From Vermamoeba vermiformis (lineage: Eukaryota; Tubulinea; Echinamoebida), in the NCBI GenBank assembly GCA_045837725.1, contig JBEWZL010000239.1:558001-622000 (forward strand): a stretch of DNA of 64,000 nt. The letters run 5' to 3'. Below, one piece after another: positions 48,909-60,600 of the stretch (position 1 is the first letter of the stretch; the number at the start of each line of letters is the position of its first letter). The notes below the pieces were generated by a model that saw nothing but the letters and a program-made list of their open reading frames with translations, was not told the DNA's origin and searched no databases. Position numbers and translations under genes: made by a program.

Positions 48909-50665
48909 ATGGGTCAAGGCAGTGGCAAAGGAGACAAACCTATCACGATCGACATCGATCTTACTGAGACGACATTAGAGAAGTTTTTGCAAGAGGCGAA
49001 AAAAACAAACAGTCTCAAAAGCATCGAAAAACTCGATCTGTCACGAAGAGAGTTGAATGAACTACCACCACAAATCAGCAAAATAGTTAATTTGAAAGTA
49101 TTGAATATTTATGATAATGCTCTGAAGCAATTGCCTTCTGAAATTGGTAAGCAATAATATATTTTTTTTTAATTTGAATTGAACCGCTGTATTTCAAATT
49201 AAAAACGCATCAAATAATGTTACTATCAGTAAAAGCATGATATATACCCTTCATATTTACAATTTTTTAATCTCTATTAAAAGATTTATTTGCCCGCAGC
49301 TGACTGATTCAATTCAATTAAATTTAGGCAAATTGACTCAACTTACTGCGTTGGGTATTAACGAAAACTCATTGACCTCTGTACCAAATGAAATTGGTGA
49401 ATTGAAGGCCCTCACTTTGTTGGATTTGAGATACAACAAGCTCACCGAAGTGCCCAAAGAAATCGGCAATTTGAGCAAATTACAAAAGTTATACTTGCGT
49501 TTCAACAAATTGGAGGAGTTGCCTGAAGAGCTAGGTAAATAGCGCCGATACTATTCAATATTGAAACACTTGTTTGCGTCCCATCTGACTGTAATTTGTA
49601 CTCCTAGGCCAATTGAGCGAGTTGGAGATACTCAGTGTGCGCAATAACAAACTCGAGCACATACCCGAGAGTGTGAGCAAGCTAGTGGCGCTCAAGACGC
49701 TAGACATGCAGCACAATAACGTCGCCAAACTGCCCCCGATCCGCGATCTGCGACAGCTTGAAATTCTCGATGTGCAATACAACAAGATTGCAGAGCTGCC
49801 TGACGGTTTGGGCAACTTGAAGCAACTGAAGCACTTGCACCTCAAGTACAATCAGCTCAAAGAATTGCCGAGTGAAGTGGGTACACTGTCGAATCTGGAG
49901 GAGTTAGATCTGGAGGGCAATCGATTGACTGCCCTGCCCGACACACTCACCGCACTCAGCAGATTATTGAAGTTATATATCAATCGCAATCAGTTCGCAG
50001 AGCTGCCAGCTTGTTTAGCGAGTCTGGTGACGGTGGATGAGCTGTGGGTGAATGGCAATTACATCAGCAACTGCGATGTGGTGATTCATCTCACGAGACT
50101 GCGCACGTTGAATATGAGCAGCAATACGATAGGACAGCTGCCACCTCAGCTCGCTAATTTGAGTCTGTTGCGCGATCTGGACATTAGCGGCAACAACTTG
50201 ACCTCGATCGATTCACTCTCACCGTTCAGTGCGCTGGGGGCATTGCAAGTGCTCAACTTGTCTGGCAACGACCTCGCGCAGATCACTGGCGAGTTGGGTG
50301 ACTTGCCCTCGCTCGAGAAGCTGTACTTGAACGAGAACGAGCTGACCTCACTGCCCGCAGAGATTGGTCGCTTGACGAGCTTGTTGGAACTCAATTTGGA
50401 CGAGAACAAACTCACCTCATTGCCACGCGAGATTGGTCAGCTCTGCTCGCTCGAGATCCTCAACTTCAACCAGAATGATTTGAACGACTTGCCTGACGAG
50501 ATCTACTTGCTGCCACTCAAAATGTTTGGCATTGACGACAATCCACTCGAAAATATTCCTGCTGAAGTTGTTGAAGGCGGCAGTCAAGAAGTGTTTGATT
50601 ACTTGGGTCAACGACTTCAAGATCCAAATCTACGACGACAGAGCGGCGATCACAATTCAGAATGA
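48909..50665 (+). CDS. Leucine-rich-repeat scaffold resembling SHOC2, with a predicted N-myristoylation start
   Basis: SHOC2/SUR-8 is an LRR scaffold that brings PP1C and Ras together to dephosphorylate RAF. Here the start is MGQGSGKGDKPITIDIDL, with Gly2 and Ser5, a classic N-myristoylation signal. About 18-20 repeats of 23 residues follow (consensus LxxLxLxxNxLxxLPxEIG), for example LTALGINENSLTSVPNEIGE and LTLLDLRYNKLTEVPKEIGN. The C terminus NPLENIPAEVVEGGSQEVFD then YLGQRLQD resembles the SHOC2 end (PxxIVAGGPxxIIQFL). Three exons: 48909-49146, about 49328-49541 and about 49609-50665; the last is a 1 kb exon. Plant PIRL or other Ras-group LRR proteins are the main alternative. Confidence 0.78.
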
Positions 50666-50974
50666 GAGCTAATGCCTTAAATAGTGAGCGCGACCATCGC
50701 TCATTTGTATAAATCCAAACTAACGTCGAACCAAACCTTGTAATTTATGAATCGTTATGTAAAACACTCCCACCTATTTATGATTAAGAGTGATCCTCTA
50801 CTGTCTTCCGGGTGCTTGGGTCTCTAAAAGAACCAAACCAGAATACCGACGTTACTGCTTTTGCATCTCCCAGTAAATCGAAAACGCACTACAATATCCT
50901 CTGGTCATTGATGTCAGGGAAAAAAGGTTGTTCTACACATCATGCTTGGAAGCACCACTGATTTGACAGATGAG
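50666..50974. other. Spacer downstream of the SHOC2-like gene
   Basis: About 310 bp leading into the transposon cluster. It includes the 3' UTR of the LRR gene. Nothing else is recognisable before the inverted-repeat element that starts near 50975. Confidence 0.35.
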
Positions 50975-51600
50975 CTATTCTGCCAAGTAATTGGCCTGGG
51001 TGGCCGGTCTCCTGGGCCACAAAGGCTCAGCTGGCCACACTCCAAGTTGGCCTGTAACTTTTTGCCATACTTCAGTAAACAGAAAAACTGGCATTGCAAT
51101 GTATTTCACCGTATTGATAAGGCACTCCACAAAGTACGCAAACATTTCTCAAGGAGGTCGGCCAGGCCAAGTTGGCCAGTGTGGCCGGCCAAGCCTTTGT
51201 GGCCGGCCCGGCCAGTCCGGCCGGCCAGGTATGTAGGCATGGTACAAGGCACCAACTGGTGCGTCTGTACATATGAGGCATTAGTATACATATTACTGTA
51301 CCATTGGCTGATAACAAACCACTAGTAACTGACATCCAGAAAAATAAACAAATGGCAGACAGCAGGAATTGAACCTGGGACTGTATGGCTACGCAGATTT
51401 TTTGTAAGTCCAATAAATAAAAATCCATGCAGATACCAGGAATTGAACCCAGGGCAACCCCACCCCCATACAAACTTATCATAAAATTTTGCCTACAGCA
51501 GGAATTGAACCTGCTCCTGCATCCTTCCTGGAAAAATTACGAAGTCCTACCGGCCACCCTGACCAAACCGGCCACCCTGGCCAATTACTTGGGCAAAGCG
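50975..51600. mobile_element. Non-autonomous inverted-repeat element with GGCC-rich ends
   Basis: The left end reads CCAAGTAATTGGCC then GGGTGGCCGGT (50979-51005). The right end, read in reverse complement (51548-51592), gives CCAAGTAATTGGCC, again followed by GGGTGGCCGGT. Between them lie a stretch of repeated GGCC/GGCCGG words (51150-51232) and three tRNA T-arm-like segments (51360-51515). No protein is encoded. It looks like a MITE-type passenger. I did not find a clear target duplication, so the ends are approximate. Confidence 0.5.
51360..51515 (-). repeat. Three tandem tRNA T-arm-like segments
   Basis: On the minus strand GGTTCAATTCC (the Pol III B-box/T-loop pattern) occurs three times, near 51365-51375, 51439-51449 and 51501-51511. 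The T-stem-like flanks are CAGG/CCTG or similar. Spacing is about 74 and 62 bp, close to tRNA length. No complete tRNA cloverleaf can be drawn at any of them, so they are tRNA-derived remnants (SINE-like) rather than working tRNA genes. Confidence 0.5.
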
Positions 51601-51731
51601 TTGGAGGCTGAAAATGGCAAAGTTCTGCAAAGAACTTATACACTGGAACTTTGTTCTTTATGCTGCCATACACTTAACTTTAGTATCAGCGTATTAGCAC
51701 TATTGGCCGCTACAACTGGGTTATTAGCATT

Positions 51732-51875
51732 CTATTCCATGAGAACCAGGTGATTGCGGGTCTGGCGCCCTGTCCAAGTTTGACATCCTTCTGGAGGTCG
51801 TCTTGCTCAATTTGAGCAGGACGTCCGGATTTGGACAGGGCGTCCGCCGTCACTAGGTTCTCATGGAATAAAAGG
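51732..51875. mobile_element. Short MITE-like hairpin element
   Basis: Inverted ends TTCCATGAGAACC (near 51735) and GGTTCTCATGGAA (near 51856) enclose about 110 bp. Similarity extends inward (CGCCCTGTCCAA on both sides). The inner part carries another inverted pair (GCTCAATTTGAGC near 51806). A related sequence with TTATGAGAACCTAGTG and ACGCCCTGT occurs near 61458-61495. No coding capacity. Confidence 0.5.
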
Positions 51876-52177
51876 CCAATAGCACCTAATTGTCGTGGAC
51901 ACCTATATTTTGGATGAGTTTGATGGTTTCCTTGCAAGCTGTAGGGATTGAGCTGAGGAAATTTCCTCAGTTTTTGAAATCAAGCTCCAAATGGCTCAAG
52001 TAACAAAGATTTTGATAACTACGGCTTGGCATGACATACGGAATCGTTTGCAACATAGTGGACAGTCAGAGTTCAAAAGAAAGAATCAACATTTGCACTT
52101 TGTTATGAGAAACTTCTCATTCACAACAATCCATTTCTGGCACAGTTCTATGCAGAACTACATATCTATAGGATGAT
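51876..52177. other. Spacer between MITE-like element and Harbinger-type element
   Basis: About 300 bp. I see no gene. A short word, TTCTGCAAAGAAC/GTTCTGCACAGAAC-like, recurs in this neighbourhood (51618, 52149, 53163) but its meaning is unclear. Confidence 0.3.
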
Positions 52178-52420
52178 GGAGGATGGCCAGTCCAGGCTGG
52201 CTCTCATATCCATGCAGTATCACATATCCGGCCCGGATAAGTCATCCGACCCGGATATGTTGTTTGTCCCGGACAAGTCATTTGTCCCGGCTAAGTGACA
52301 ACTTCCGGATAAGTACCTACAGTTGCAGATAAAAAGTTTATTTTAATGAATACACTATATCTATTATCTAAATATATATGAGTAATGAAATTGAGTAGGA
52401 TCTGCTAACAAGAAGATGAG

Positions 52421-54257
52421 TTAGGTGGACTTCTGCTTCTTTGCAGAACTTTGAGTAGGGCCAGAAGCATCTGAGCTGTCATCATCAGGAGCTGCTCGTT
52501 TTCTGCTAGGGGAGTGCGTTGGTGATGATGGAGGTGTTATTGGGGTACCTAGAAGACGAGAAACTTCATGGTAAACTTGTTCCACATCTTCAGCTGTCAA
52601 GTTTGCAAATTGGTTATTGCGTTCAGCTTCCTGCAATGATTTGGAGGCTTTCATCATGACGGAGAATGCCAACTGCCATTTCTTATCTGAAGTATGGTTC
52701 CCAAAGTTTCGTTGACGAGCCTCTTCAGTGATATCGCGCAGTTTTTTGCTTGCCTCAGCAAAGTTCAAGAACAATTGTCTATATAGCTGGAATTGCTCAC
52801 TTTTCTCTCTATCTGACAAAATTTCACGGATGATCTTGTCTCTTTGGTTTGCATTTGATGGGACAGGAGATGGGGGATCCATTTCTGGGATTTCATCAAA
52901 TTCATCATTTTCATACTCTCTGGAGTAAACAGAGTCATTGTGCTCTGCATCCTCAGAATCTTCGATAGATAAGCTTTCTGAGTTCTCTTCCCAATCTTCA
53001 TTGCCTTGTTCAGTTGCAGGAGGGGCTCTTTCAGCTACTTCACCATCTGTCTGCAAGGCAAGGAACTCTTCAAATGTGAGGTTGCAGTGCTCTGTTGCTT
53101 CAGTGTCCTGCTGTATGGCGGTTTGTGTTGGCTCATACCTGTAATAAATTAGACTTTGCTGAGTTCTGCACAGAACACATACACAAAAAGCTTGTGGTTG
53201 GCAGGGGGCTGGATCTTTCTTGATTGCTGAGGCAATCCTAGATTGTAGAGTGCTGCACAGATTCTGAATGCTACATTAAAGAGCTGATGATCCAGGCGCC
53301 AGATGAGCTTCAGAACTTTAAATGTTGACTTAAGTCTTCCAAACACTCTTTCAATTGCACTACGGATGTGCCTGTGGACTTTGTTGCTTGCTTTCTGGCG
53401 CAGAGACAATTGTCTGCCCTTGTATTTGATGATTGGAACTGTTCATGTAATCAGAATTCATAAATCCACTTCCTTCAGCAACATACCCCAAAAAGCATTC
53501 TTCTTAAAGTCCTTTACAAATGCACCATCAGCAATAGTGAAGTCTTCTCCAACAACAGCTTTGTAGTCTTTGATGTAGATGGACAAAAGTTTTTGGTCAT
53601 TGTGAGACCCAGCTGGATGCGACTCTTTTGAGACATAGATAATCTTGTCATTGAAATCTGTTGCTGCTAGAGTTGTTAAAGCCCCACGCTTTAGCTTGAA
53701 GCTGTGGTGAGAATCTTTTTGTGCACTGCTGGTCTCAGCTGGGCAATGAGTTCCATCTAACAATGCTCGTATTTTGGAGTATGGCTCCATCAGAACATTC
53801 TCTGCTGCATCTTTTCTTTCTGCTGCAGTTGAGGTGATGTGCTCAGATGGAAAATCTTTCAGCTTTGAATACATTAGTTCTATGTAGATCTTGACGTACA
53901 ATGCATACCAAATCAAGCATACAACGGATAAACTCAGACATGGTTGAGCTAGGAATGCCATAATCATCATAGAAGGACATAATTGGACTATAACAAAGCC
54001 AATGGATGAAGATCAAACATGCATCACTAATTGATAGATAGGATCTATCGAATATTAGACAAACATAATGCAATGTAATGCACTTACGGTACTAGTTTTG
54101 GCGGATGCTTCTTGCCCTCAGGCACAGTATTCAAAACTCACTTCAAATACTTGTACAAAGTGTACTGAGCAGCCTTGTGCACTTTGGCAACCTTTGCCAC
54201 CAGTTGCTTGAAATGGCGCTTAGAGGGGCGCCTTAGCTTCTTGGGAGATCTCTCCAT
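52421..54257 (-). CDS. Harbinger-type DDE transposase (DDE_Tnp_4-like)
   Basis: On the minus strand, MERSPKKLRRPSKRHFKQLV (start near 54257) opens the gene. DDE landmarks follow: ALLDGTHCPAE (first Asp, near 53750), VVGEDFTIADGAFVKDF (second Asp, near 53520-53560) and HIRSAIERVFGRLKSTFKVL (Glu, near 53320-53370), the hallmark of PIF/Harbinger/HARBI1 transposases. The 3' part (52421-53140) has an acidic stretch and then a helical segment (FLNFAEASKKLRDITEEARQ) and a basic C terminus (AAPDDDSSDASGPTQSSAKK), possibly a fused accessory region. Exon joins at about 54100-54150 and 53140 are not resolved. A stop-like TGA near 54140 may lie in a very small intron. I cannot tell whether it is still active. 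Confidence 0.65.
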
Positions 54258-54709
54258 TACTATACAATAAGATTAAGTCACTATTTTTGCATCATGTTTG
54301 CAGATCTACTATGACTTTACTAATGCACCAAAAAACTTGAATTAAATATATAAGATAGTACCCCCCATATACATTATATATGTATAATAAGAGCCCTTAT
54401 ATAGAGGGTGTGTCCTATGGCGGTCCTGCACAAGATCCAGATCTAAAAAAATTCAAAACTCTTACAAATATTTTCTGGAATCTCAGGACAGTGCCAAAAT
54501 TTCGAAAATCAATTATAATAACATATTGTAATTATATTGGGCCTTCTAAGTAGGGTACAACTTACCTCTAAGTTTTCTCTCAGTCTTTGGCTTAGATCTG
54601 ACTTTAATTAATGATGTAATTGAAATTTAATATATTTCTAACAGGTATTTATTAGTGTTACAATTATAACCCTGTTAGTGGGTGATGATACTGCAATAAA
54701 AAAAAAAAT

Positions 54710-54766
54710 AAAAAAGTGGGTTACCAGGATTTGAACCTGGGACTTCTGTGTGATTGCCAACCATCG
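54710..54766 (-). repeat. tRNA-like 3' part abutting the nested transposon
   Basis: On the minus strand CCAGG-TTCAAAT-CCTGG forms a perfect T arm (54722-54738). It is followed by TAACCC and a T-rich run resembling a Pol III terminator. Upstream of it the D-arm-like GAT...ATC lies at the element junction. The matching GGGTTA of an acceptor stem is found on the far side of the nested element (60829-60836), so the insertion appears to have split a tRNA-like sequence. No anticodon arm can be drawn, so it is a degenerate tRNA-derived sequence. Confidence 0.45.
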
Positions 54767-54767
54767 G

Positions 54768-54807
54768 AAGGTATTGTAAAAACCCATTTGGGTGTATTTC
54801 ATTTATT
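54768..54807 (+). repeat. Left terminal inverted repeat of the nested transposon
   Basis: About 40 bp starting AAGGTATTGTAAAAACCC. Contains an inner mini-palindrome AACCCAnTTGGGT. The partner is at 60786-60825. Confidence 0.75.
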
Positions 54808-54886
54808 CTTTGTGTGTAAAGTTTTCTTTTGCTTTTCTATTGTTCTTCAGTTTATTAGGCAGAATTAGCTAACACCAGAATAAATA

Positions 54887-56327
54887 TCAAAGTTTGTTTG
54901 CAAGTAAGAAGGCAGTACGGAATGAGCTGTCTGCCTCTGCTTGCTGCTGTTGTTGTAGAATTGTCATGAACTGGGCCTGTTGCTGTGCCATAGAGTGTCT
55001 GTGCTGCATTTGCTGCAACTCCAGTATACTTTGGAGATATTGGTTGCTTGCATTGTTTGCAGTATTCAACACAGAAGTGGGAACTGGGCTGGGTGTCAAT
55101 CCTGTAGTTTGAGGACTCAAGTGGACAGCTGGAACTCCAACTAATTCAGTTGTGTTAGTGGCAGCAGTGGGTGCAGCTTGCGGTGGTGGGAGCTTTGGTA
55201 ATGTTGGCTTGTGAATGGACTTTGTCTTGTTCTTAAGTGGGATAACTTCATCTTCTGACTCTGATGGAGAAAAACTTTGCAATTGTCGTCGTTTGACCAA
55301 AGAAGGCTCTACTACAGCAATAGGTCTCTTCTGATCTTTAGCAACAAGTCCCTTGCTTGCTCCTGTAAACGTCTTTGTCAAAACCTATCGGTAATAGAAT
55401 TTGCTACCTTTTTTGCTTGGCGCAGCTGGCTTTACCAGTGTTCTTGAGGCATGTACTGGCTGGGTCCTAGAAGCCTTTTTTGCTGGCTCTGTTTTCACAG
55501 TAGGTTTTGGAGAGACTTTTCTAGTCTGGACAACGTAAATAAATAGGGTTATTTTGTTTCTGACATACCTTTGCTGCATAATAAGCCTTAAACAATTCAT
55601 CCAGGCACTCCTTTTGACTATTGCTAGCTTTGCCTTCAACTGACTTGACATCACTGAACTTGACTTCAATTACAGATTTAAGGGAAGGATCTGCAAGGAG
55701 AACCTTGTTGAATTGCTTATTGCGAATGATGAATAGCACTGTATGCAAGCCAATGACATTTTTTACAACCACTGTATCTCCAACTTCGACAGCAAAGTCA
55801 TCCATCCGCCGAGTCACTTTATAATAATAATTGCCATTCCAAGGCTCTCCATGGTACTTGTAGAACTCAGTATATACCTCTAAATCAGCAACAAGTCAGA
55901 GTTGATCCAACAATGCCTTATTACTTACCTTTGTCATCGGCAGAGTTCAGCCCGCGGAAGGAAGATTTTTCTTCTTGGACAGTGTCATTGCTTACTATAA
56001 TTGATTTATGTATGAGTAACACTTACAATAATAAATTAATATGTACCTTCATTATTGGAGTTACCAATAGGAATTTTGGTTTGCCGATCAGGATCGAGGG
56101 ACTCAATTTTTTCTTCTAGCCATTAAAAATTAGTTTCCTTATAAATAAAGAGACATCATAATGTTGGGAAAATTATAGAATAATTAAGAGAGTTAATTAC
56201 CAGCTATTAATGATTCCCGAGTGGATTTTGGACTGGGCGGGGGATTTTGCTTTGGCTGCTGGGCTTCACTGTCAACTGATGCAGCAGTAGGGTTGTCAAT
56301 TAATACCTTGTCAGTATCCTCACTCAT
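54887..56327 (-). CDS. Accessory protein of the nested transposon, possibly BAH-like
   Basis: Not a recognised family. The minus-strand start MSEDTDKVLIDNPTAASVD at 56325-56327 opens an acidic/proline-rich N terminus (exons near 56230-56330, 56050-56115 and 55925-55990). A globular middle (about 55600-55880) reads YTEFYKYHGEPWNGNYYYKV then RRMDDFAVEVGDTVVVKNVI and GLHTVLFIIRNKQFNKVLLA. The VGDTVVV plus following strands recall a BAH domain, which reads chromatin, but this is tentative. The C-terminal half is rich in Lys, Pro and Ser with a basic patch (VKRRQLQSFSPSESEDE near 55250), then a glutamine-rich helix (HSMAQQQAQFMTILQQQQQA near 54930). It ends at 54887. It is probably nuclear, and may help the transposase find chromatin or DNA. 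Confidence 0.6.
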
Positions 56328-57653
56328 TGTGGTGTTCATGTAATGATTTCCGAGGACAATTGGATTTGGTTACCCATAAAAGGAAATTAACCAGGGCACT
56401 TGCTACGGAGAAGTTATTTGACCATTATTTCATTCCAATAATACCATTAAACAACACCTATAGTTCAAATCACCTATTATATACCTCATACAACACATCA
56501 TTATCAAGGCAACTCAATGGATTCAAAACTAATGTAAGTCAAGGTGGATTTAACTTTACATCTTGCTCGGAAATTATTACATATGAAGACATATATCAAT
56601 TTATAATTATATATGCATTACAATAATTTAAATATGCTAGTTTAATGGCTATTTTGAATTTTTGAGGAGAAAATTGATGGCATAATTTCATATCCAGCTC
56701 GGAAATTGTTAGGTATCAACATAATACATAATAATAACATATGTATGCTGCTTATATTATATATATCCCATATCTATCATTTTGGGGCTGATCATTGCAT
56801 ATTCAAAAAGCCTATTATCTGTTCTGTCTCGTGCACCAGTCAAATCCTTGCCGTAAGAGGGTTTTCAATCTATAGTATCATTACTAATTAACCAAATTGT
56901 TTCAAACATGGTGTATGCATTTGTACATATACAATGAGCAATACTAAAGCTTTGATATATATTTTAAAGATAGTTTTGCTAGTTCAGTTCTGCCGATCTA
57001 GATCAGACAAGATCCACTACTCATGAGTAAAAGAGAATTGAAGTAACTCCTATCCCTATTCATTGTGCTTACAATTATTTATGCTATTAGTAATGGCAGT
57101 AGCTGGACTATTGAGTTAATGCAAGTAAAGTTCTCTCAGGTCATCTTTGTTGACAATTTCTGTGCCTTACCCAGACTTTGCCGAACTCTATTAAGTATAT
57201 ATATGGTATTACAATACCTCATGTAGTTTATGTATGCAATTGATTTTGGTAAGAAAAATCATGATTGCCCAACACTGGTGTAACGTAACTTTAACTTCAA
57301 CTTCGTGTGCAGCACGACTTTGCCGAACTCAACTAAATATAATGCTGGCAGTTATTCATTGCATCTAATATATATATAGCACTGTTATGGCTAGCTAAAA
57401 TCGTAGGGGTTCACAGTGGTGCGCATCAACCCTCTTGCTGCTGACGTAAAACAGCACTACTTTGCCGAACGACTCTTACTATTCTATGCTATTGATCATC
57501 ATATAATGATACAAAATTGACCAACAATATAGATTTTAAAAATCACTATTCATGTGCAGTTCATTAATACTGTTACTTCAGGAAAATGACATTCCAAGGC
57601 TTTCAATGGGGCTCTAACAGTAAGTTAAGCACTATTAATAGAATGACCTAACA
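56328..57653. other. AT-rich spacer of the nested transposon with repeated CTTTGCCGAAC words
   Basis: About 1.3 kb between the two divergent genes of the element. No exon is supported. The word CTTTGCCGAAC occurs at 57176, 57318 and 57460 (approximate starts), about 142 bp apart each time, and a weaker TTCTGCCGATC near 56989. Regular spacing suggests degenerate ~142-bp repeat units or a set of binding sites in a shared promoter. Confidence 0.5.
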
Positions 57654-60600
57654 ATGGTAGATATGAATGACCTATGCACTATTGAGACAGTTGGCTTCGT
57701 TCTTCGGCTAGTGCTGCAAAAATTGCCAGGACACAAGTTTGAGAGTGACTTTTTTAAACTATTGACGGGTTGGATTAATAATGGACCACTATCCAATGAA
57801 AGGCTACACCAATTAAAATTGGATCTGATAGATGCCCTTGGTCCTGTTGTAGGCTGGGTGCCTTGCAAGACTTATGTCTCAATTGGTGCAATACTCACGG
57901 CAGCTTTCAAAACTCTGTCAATTGCCGAATCAGCATTATTTGTCTCTACTCTTAAAGTTGTTAGCCACTGCAAATGTCCTACAACAACAAAGCTATTTCA
58001 TCAAGTGGCAGTTTTTGTTGAAGAAAAACTGACTGACAGTACACTCTCACTCCAAGCTGCACTCAACCACTTAGCAGACTACAACTGCCAGCTACCCATC
58101 AACTGCTATGATTGTGGAATACAACCTGTTGAACATCGTAAGTTCAATTAGAAGAAATGAATTTGATATTAAACTGTGTAGGTACATTGGAGTTGCCACA
58201 AGTTTTGACTGTCGAGTTAGGAAGACTCAAAAGGCAATTTAGCAACCCAAATATAACCATCGAGCCAGTTTTAACTGTCAACAATTGTCAGTATTACCTA
58301 TTAGCTGTAATGATGTGCCCACACTACATGCTATTTTGTGCAACAGTCAGTCTTGTATTTCTATGATGGCATGCAAAATGAAGGAATTGCCACTCCAGTG
58401 GCAGAAACACTTGAAACAAGCAAATCTAAGATATATTATGACCACATTGTGTACTTAAAACGACAGGTAATTTAACCTGGTTTAGTTCTTCTAAGCATTA
58501 ACTCTTGGTAGAATTCTGCACCTGTTTCGAAAGCCATCAATGCAAAAGACCTATTTACTACCTTGCAAGTGCAGCCAGAAAGTACCCCAATTGCCTCGCA
58601 GAATCTGTTCCAAGTCCTAACAAAGAATATCATTCCATCTGAAAAACTCAAGTCATTAAAAAAACAAAAGTTACTTGGGGCTGATTCAATTAACAAAGGT
58701 ACTTATAACTTGCAAATTTTACATCTAACTAACATTTTCCAGTTGCAGCTACAAACTGTTGTAAGGCTAGATGTACTGAACTCTTCACTACCAGCCAGAT
58801 TCTGGAAAGCCGCAAGATGGTGGCTGAGCTCAATGACAGTCAGAAAACTAAGTGGCTGATGAAATTTTTTGAAACAAACATGAACATTGATAGCCCAGCT
58901 GTTGCTTTCCTGGTAGGAGGTGTATCAGTTTGTCAGCTTGCATTTTGCAGAGTTTATGGAGTGTCTGTCGACAAGGTTATTCAATGCAAGCAACAATACC
59001 TAAATGGAACAAAGGCTCATATGCATGGTAATTGCTTTCGGGTGTATGACTCCCCAAAGAGAGACTCAGTAGCCGCTTGGATCCAAAACTATTGCAATAC
59101 ATATGGTGATTATGTGCCAACTAAAGATGAAATTCACTTACCATCACACATGACGTAAGTTCTTGTTCTGATACTGTGATTGCTAACCAATGCAAGTGTG
59201 AAGGAATGGTACAATCTGTTTTCTGGTGAATTTGCCAATCTTCACCCAGGAGCTGACACACCAAGCTATGAAACTTTCAAGCAGGTCAAGCGCAAATGGT
59301 TTGCAGTAAGTTACTATGTGCATCTTTCAATTTTGCTAAAGATTTTAGAATGTTAAACGCCCGAAGGAGACTCGACTTGGCAAATGTTCAACCTGTTTAT
59401 TGATTAAACAACGGCGACTACAGTGCCCTTCAGAAGATAAGCTGTTGCAATTGAAACAGCAGATGAATGAACACATAGATTATATTACAAAGGACAGACA
59501 GATGTATCGGCAAAGAGCAGATATTGCCATTAAGCAACCCTTCTTGAAGATGAGCATCATTACAGACAAAAGTGGCAGTTTTCAACTTCCTCAGCACCAT
59601 CCAATGCCAAAAGAATGGGCGAATATTAACCTTTTGCAAGCAAGCTTTGTAGGCTTCATTAACCACGGGCTGAACAAGAAAGAGTTAGTGTTTTTCAAGG
59701 AGTCTGATTACATTGCAGATGCAGACTTTTACATCTCACTCCTGTTCCATCATTTGAAAGAATCTTTGCTATCAATTCAACCACAAAATAGACCGACAAC
59801 ACTGTATTTACAAGTAGATAACAGTGCAGCTGAAGGCAAAAATCAATATTTGCTTCAATTTGCAGCATTACTAGTGCACAATGAGTGGTTTGAAGAGGTT
59901 TTCATTCATTATTTACAACCTGGCCACACACATGAAGATATTGACCGACTATTTCAACCATTTCATACTTACTTCCAATGGAAAGTTATTGAAACTATGA
60001 ATGATGCTATTACATTTGCAAAGTCAATCTATCCCAAGGATGTGTATATTCATGAACTCCAATGGCCCATTCTTTCCTGGAAAAAGTGGTTTCTCACATT
60101 CTGCTCATCAATGAGTGGTCACAAAGACAAATATGCTTTTTGGCTAAAGAAAGGACTTGATGGCACTCCAACACTCCTGTTCAAACAAAAATCTCTCGAT
60201 GAAAATTGGATTGAAGTTGAAGAATCAGTGTTTAGTCATTCTCCGTCAGCCGAACCTGTAGCACTTCAACCAAACCCTGTGTCCAAGGAGTTGATAGCCA
60301 CAATAGTGACAAAGACCTCTAAATTTCTTTCTGAAAAGGTGAGGATTGTACTTTACTATTCAGTTACTAACATGTTGCAGGGCATCGAATATTACAAAGG
60401 TCTGGAGAGAACAGAAGAGGTGAAAGTTATGACAGAATTGTTCCAGATTGGCCAAGTTAAACGTGAAGGACCAGAGCTTGTGGTCTCATCAGAAAAAGAA
60501 CCAACAATGGTCAATTTAAAGAAGCGCAAACGGCAGGTTGAAGGTACCTTCAAATCATAGGTTTATTCTTAATTGTTACTCATTTTTGTTTGCAGATGAG

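Noticed and set aside
51360-51515. Functional tRNA genes
   Set aside because: Only T-arm-like segments are present; no acceptor, D and anticodon arms can be drawn together.
59400-60560. Integrase of a chromodomain-bearing LTR element
   Set aside because: No LTRs, no capsid or reverse-transcriptase coding and clear TIRs at both ends; a DNA transposon fits better.
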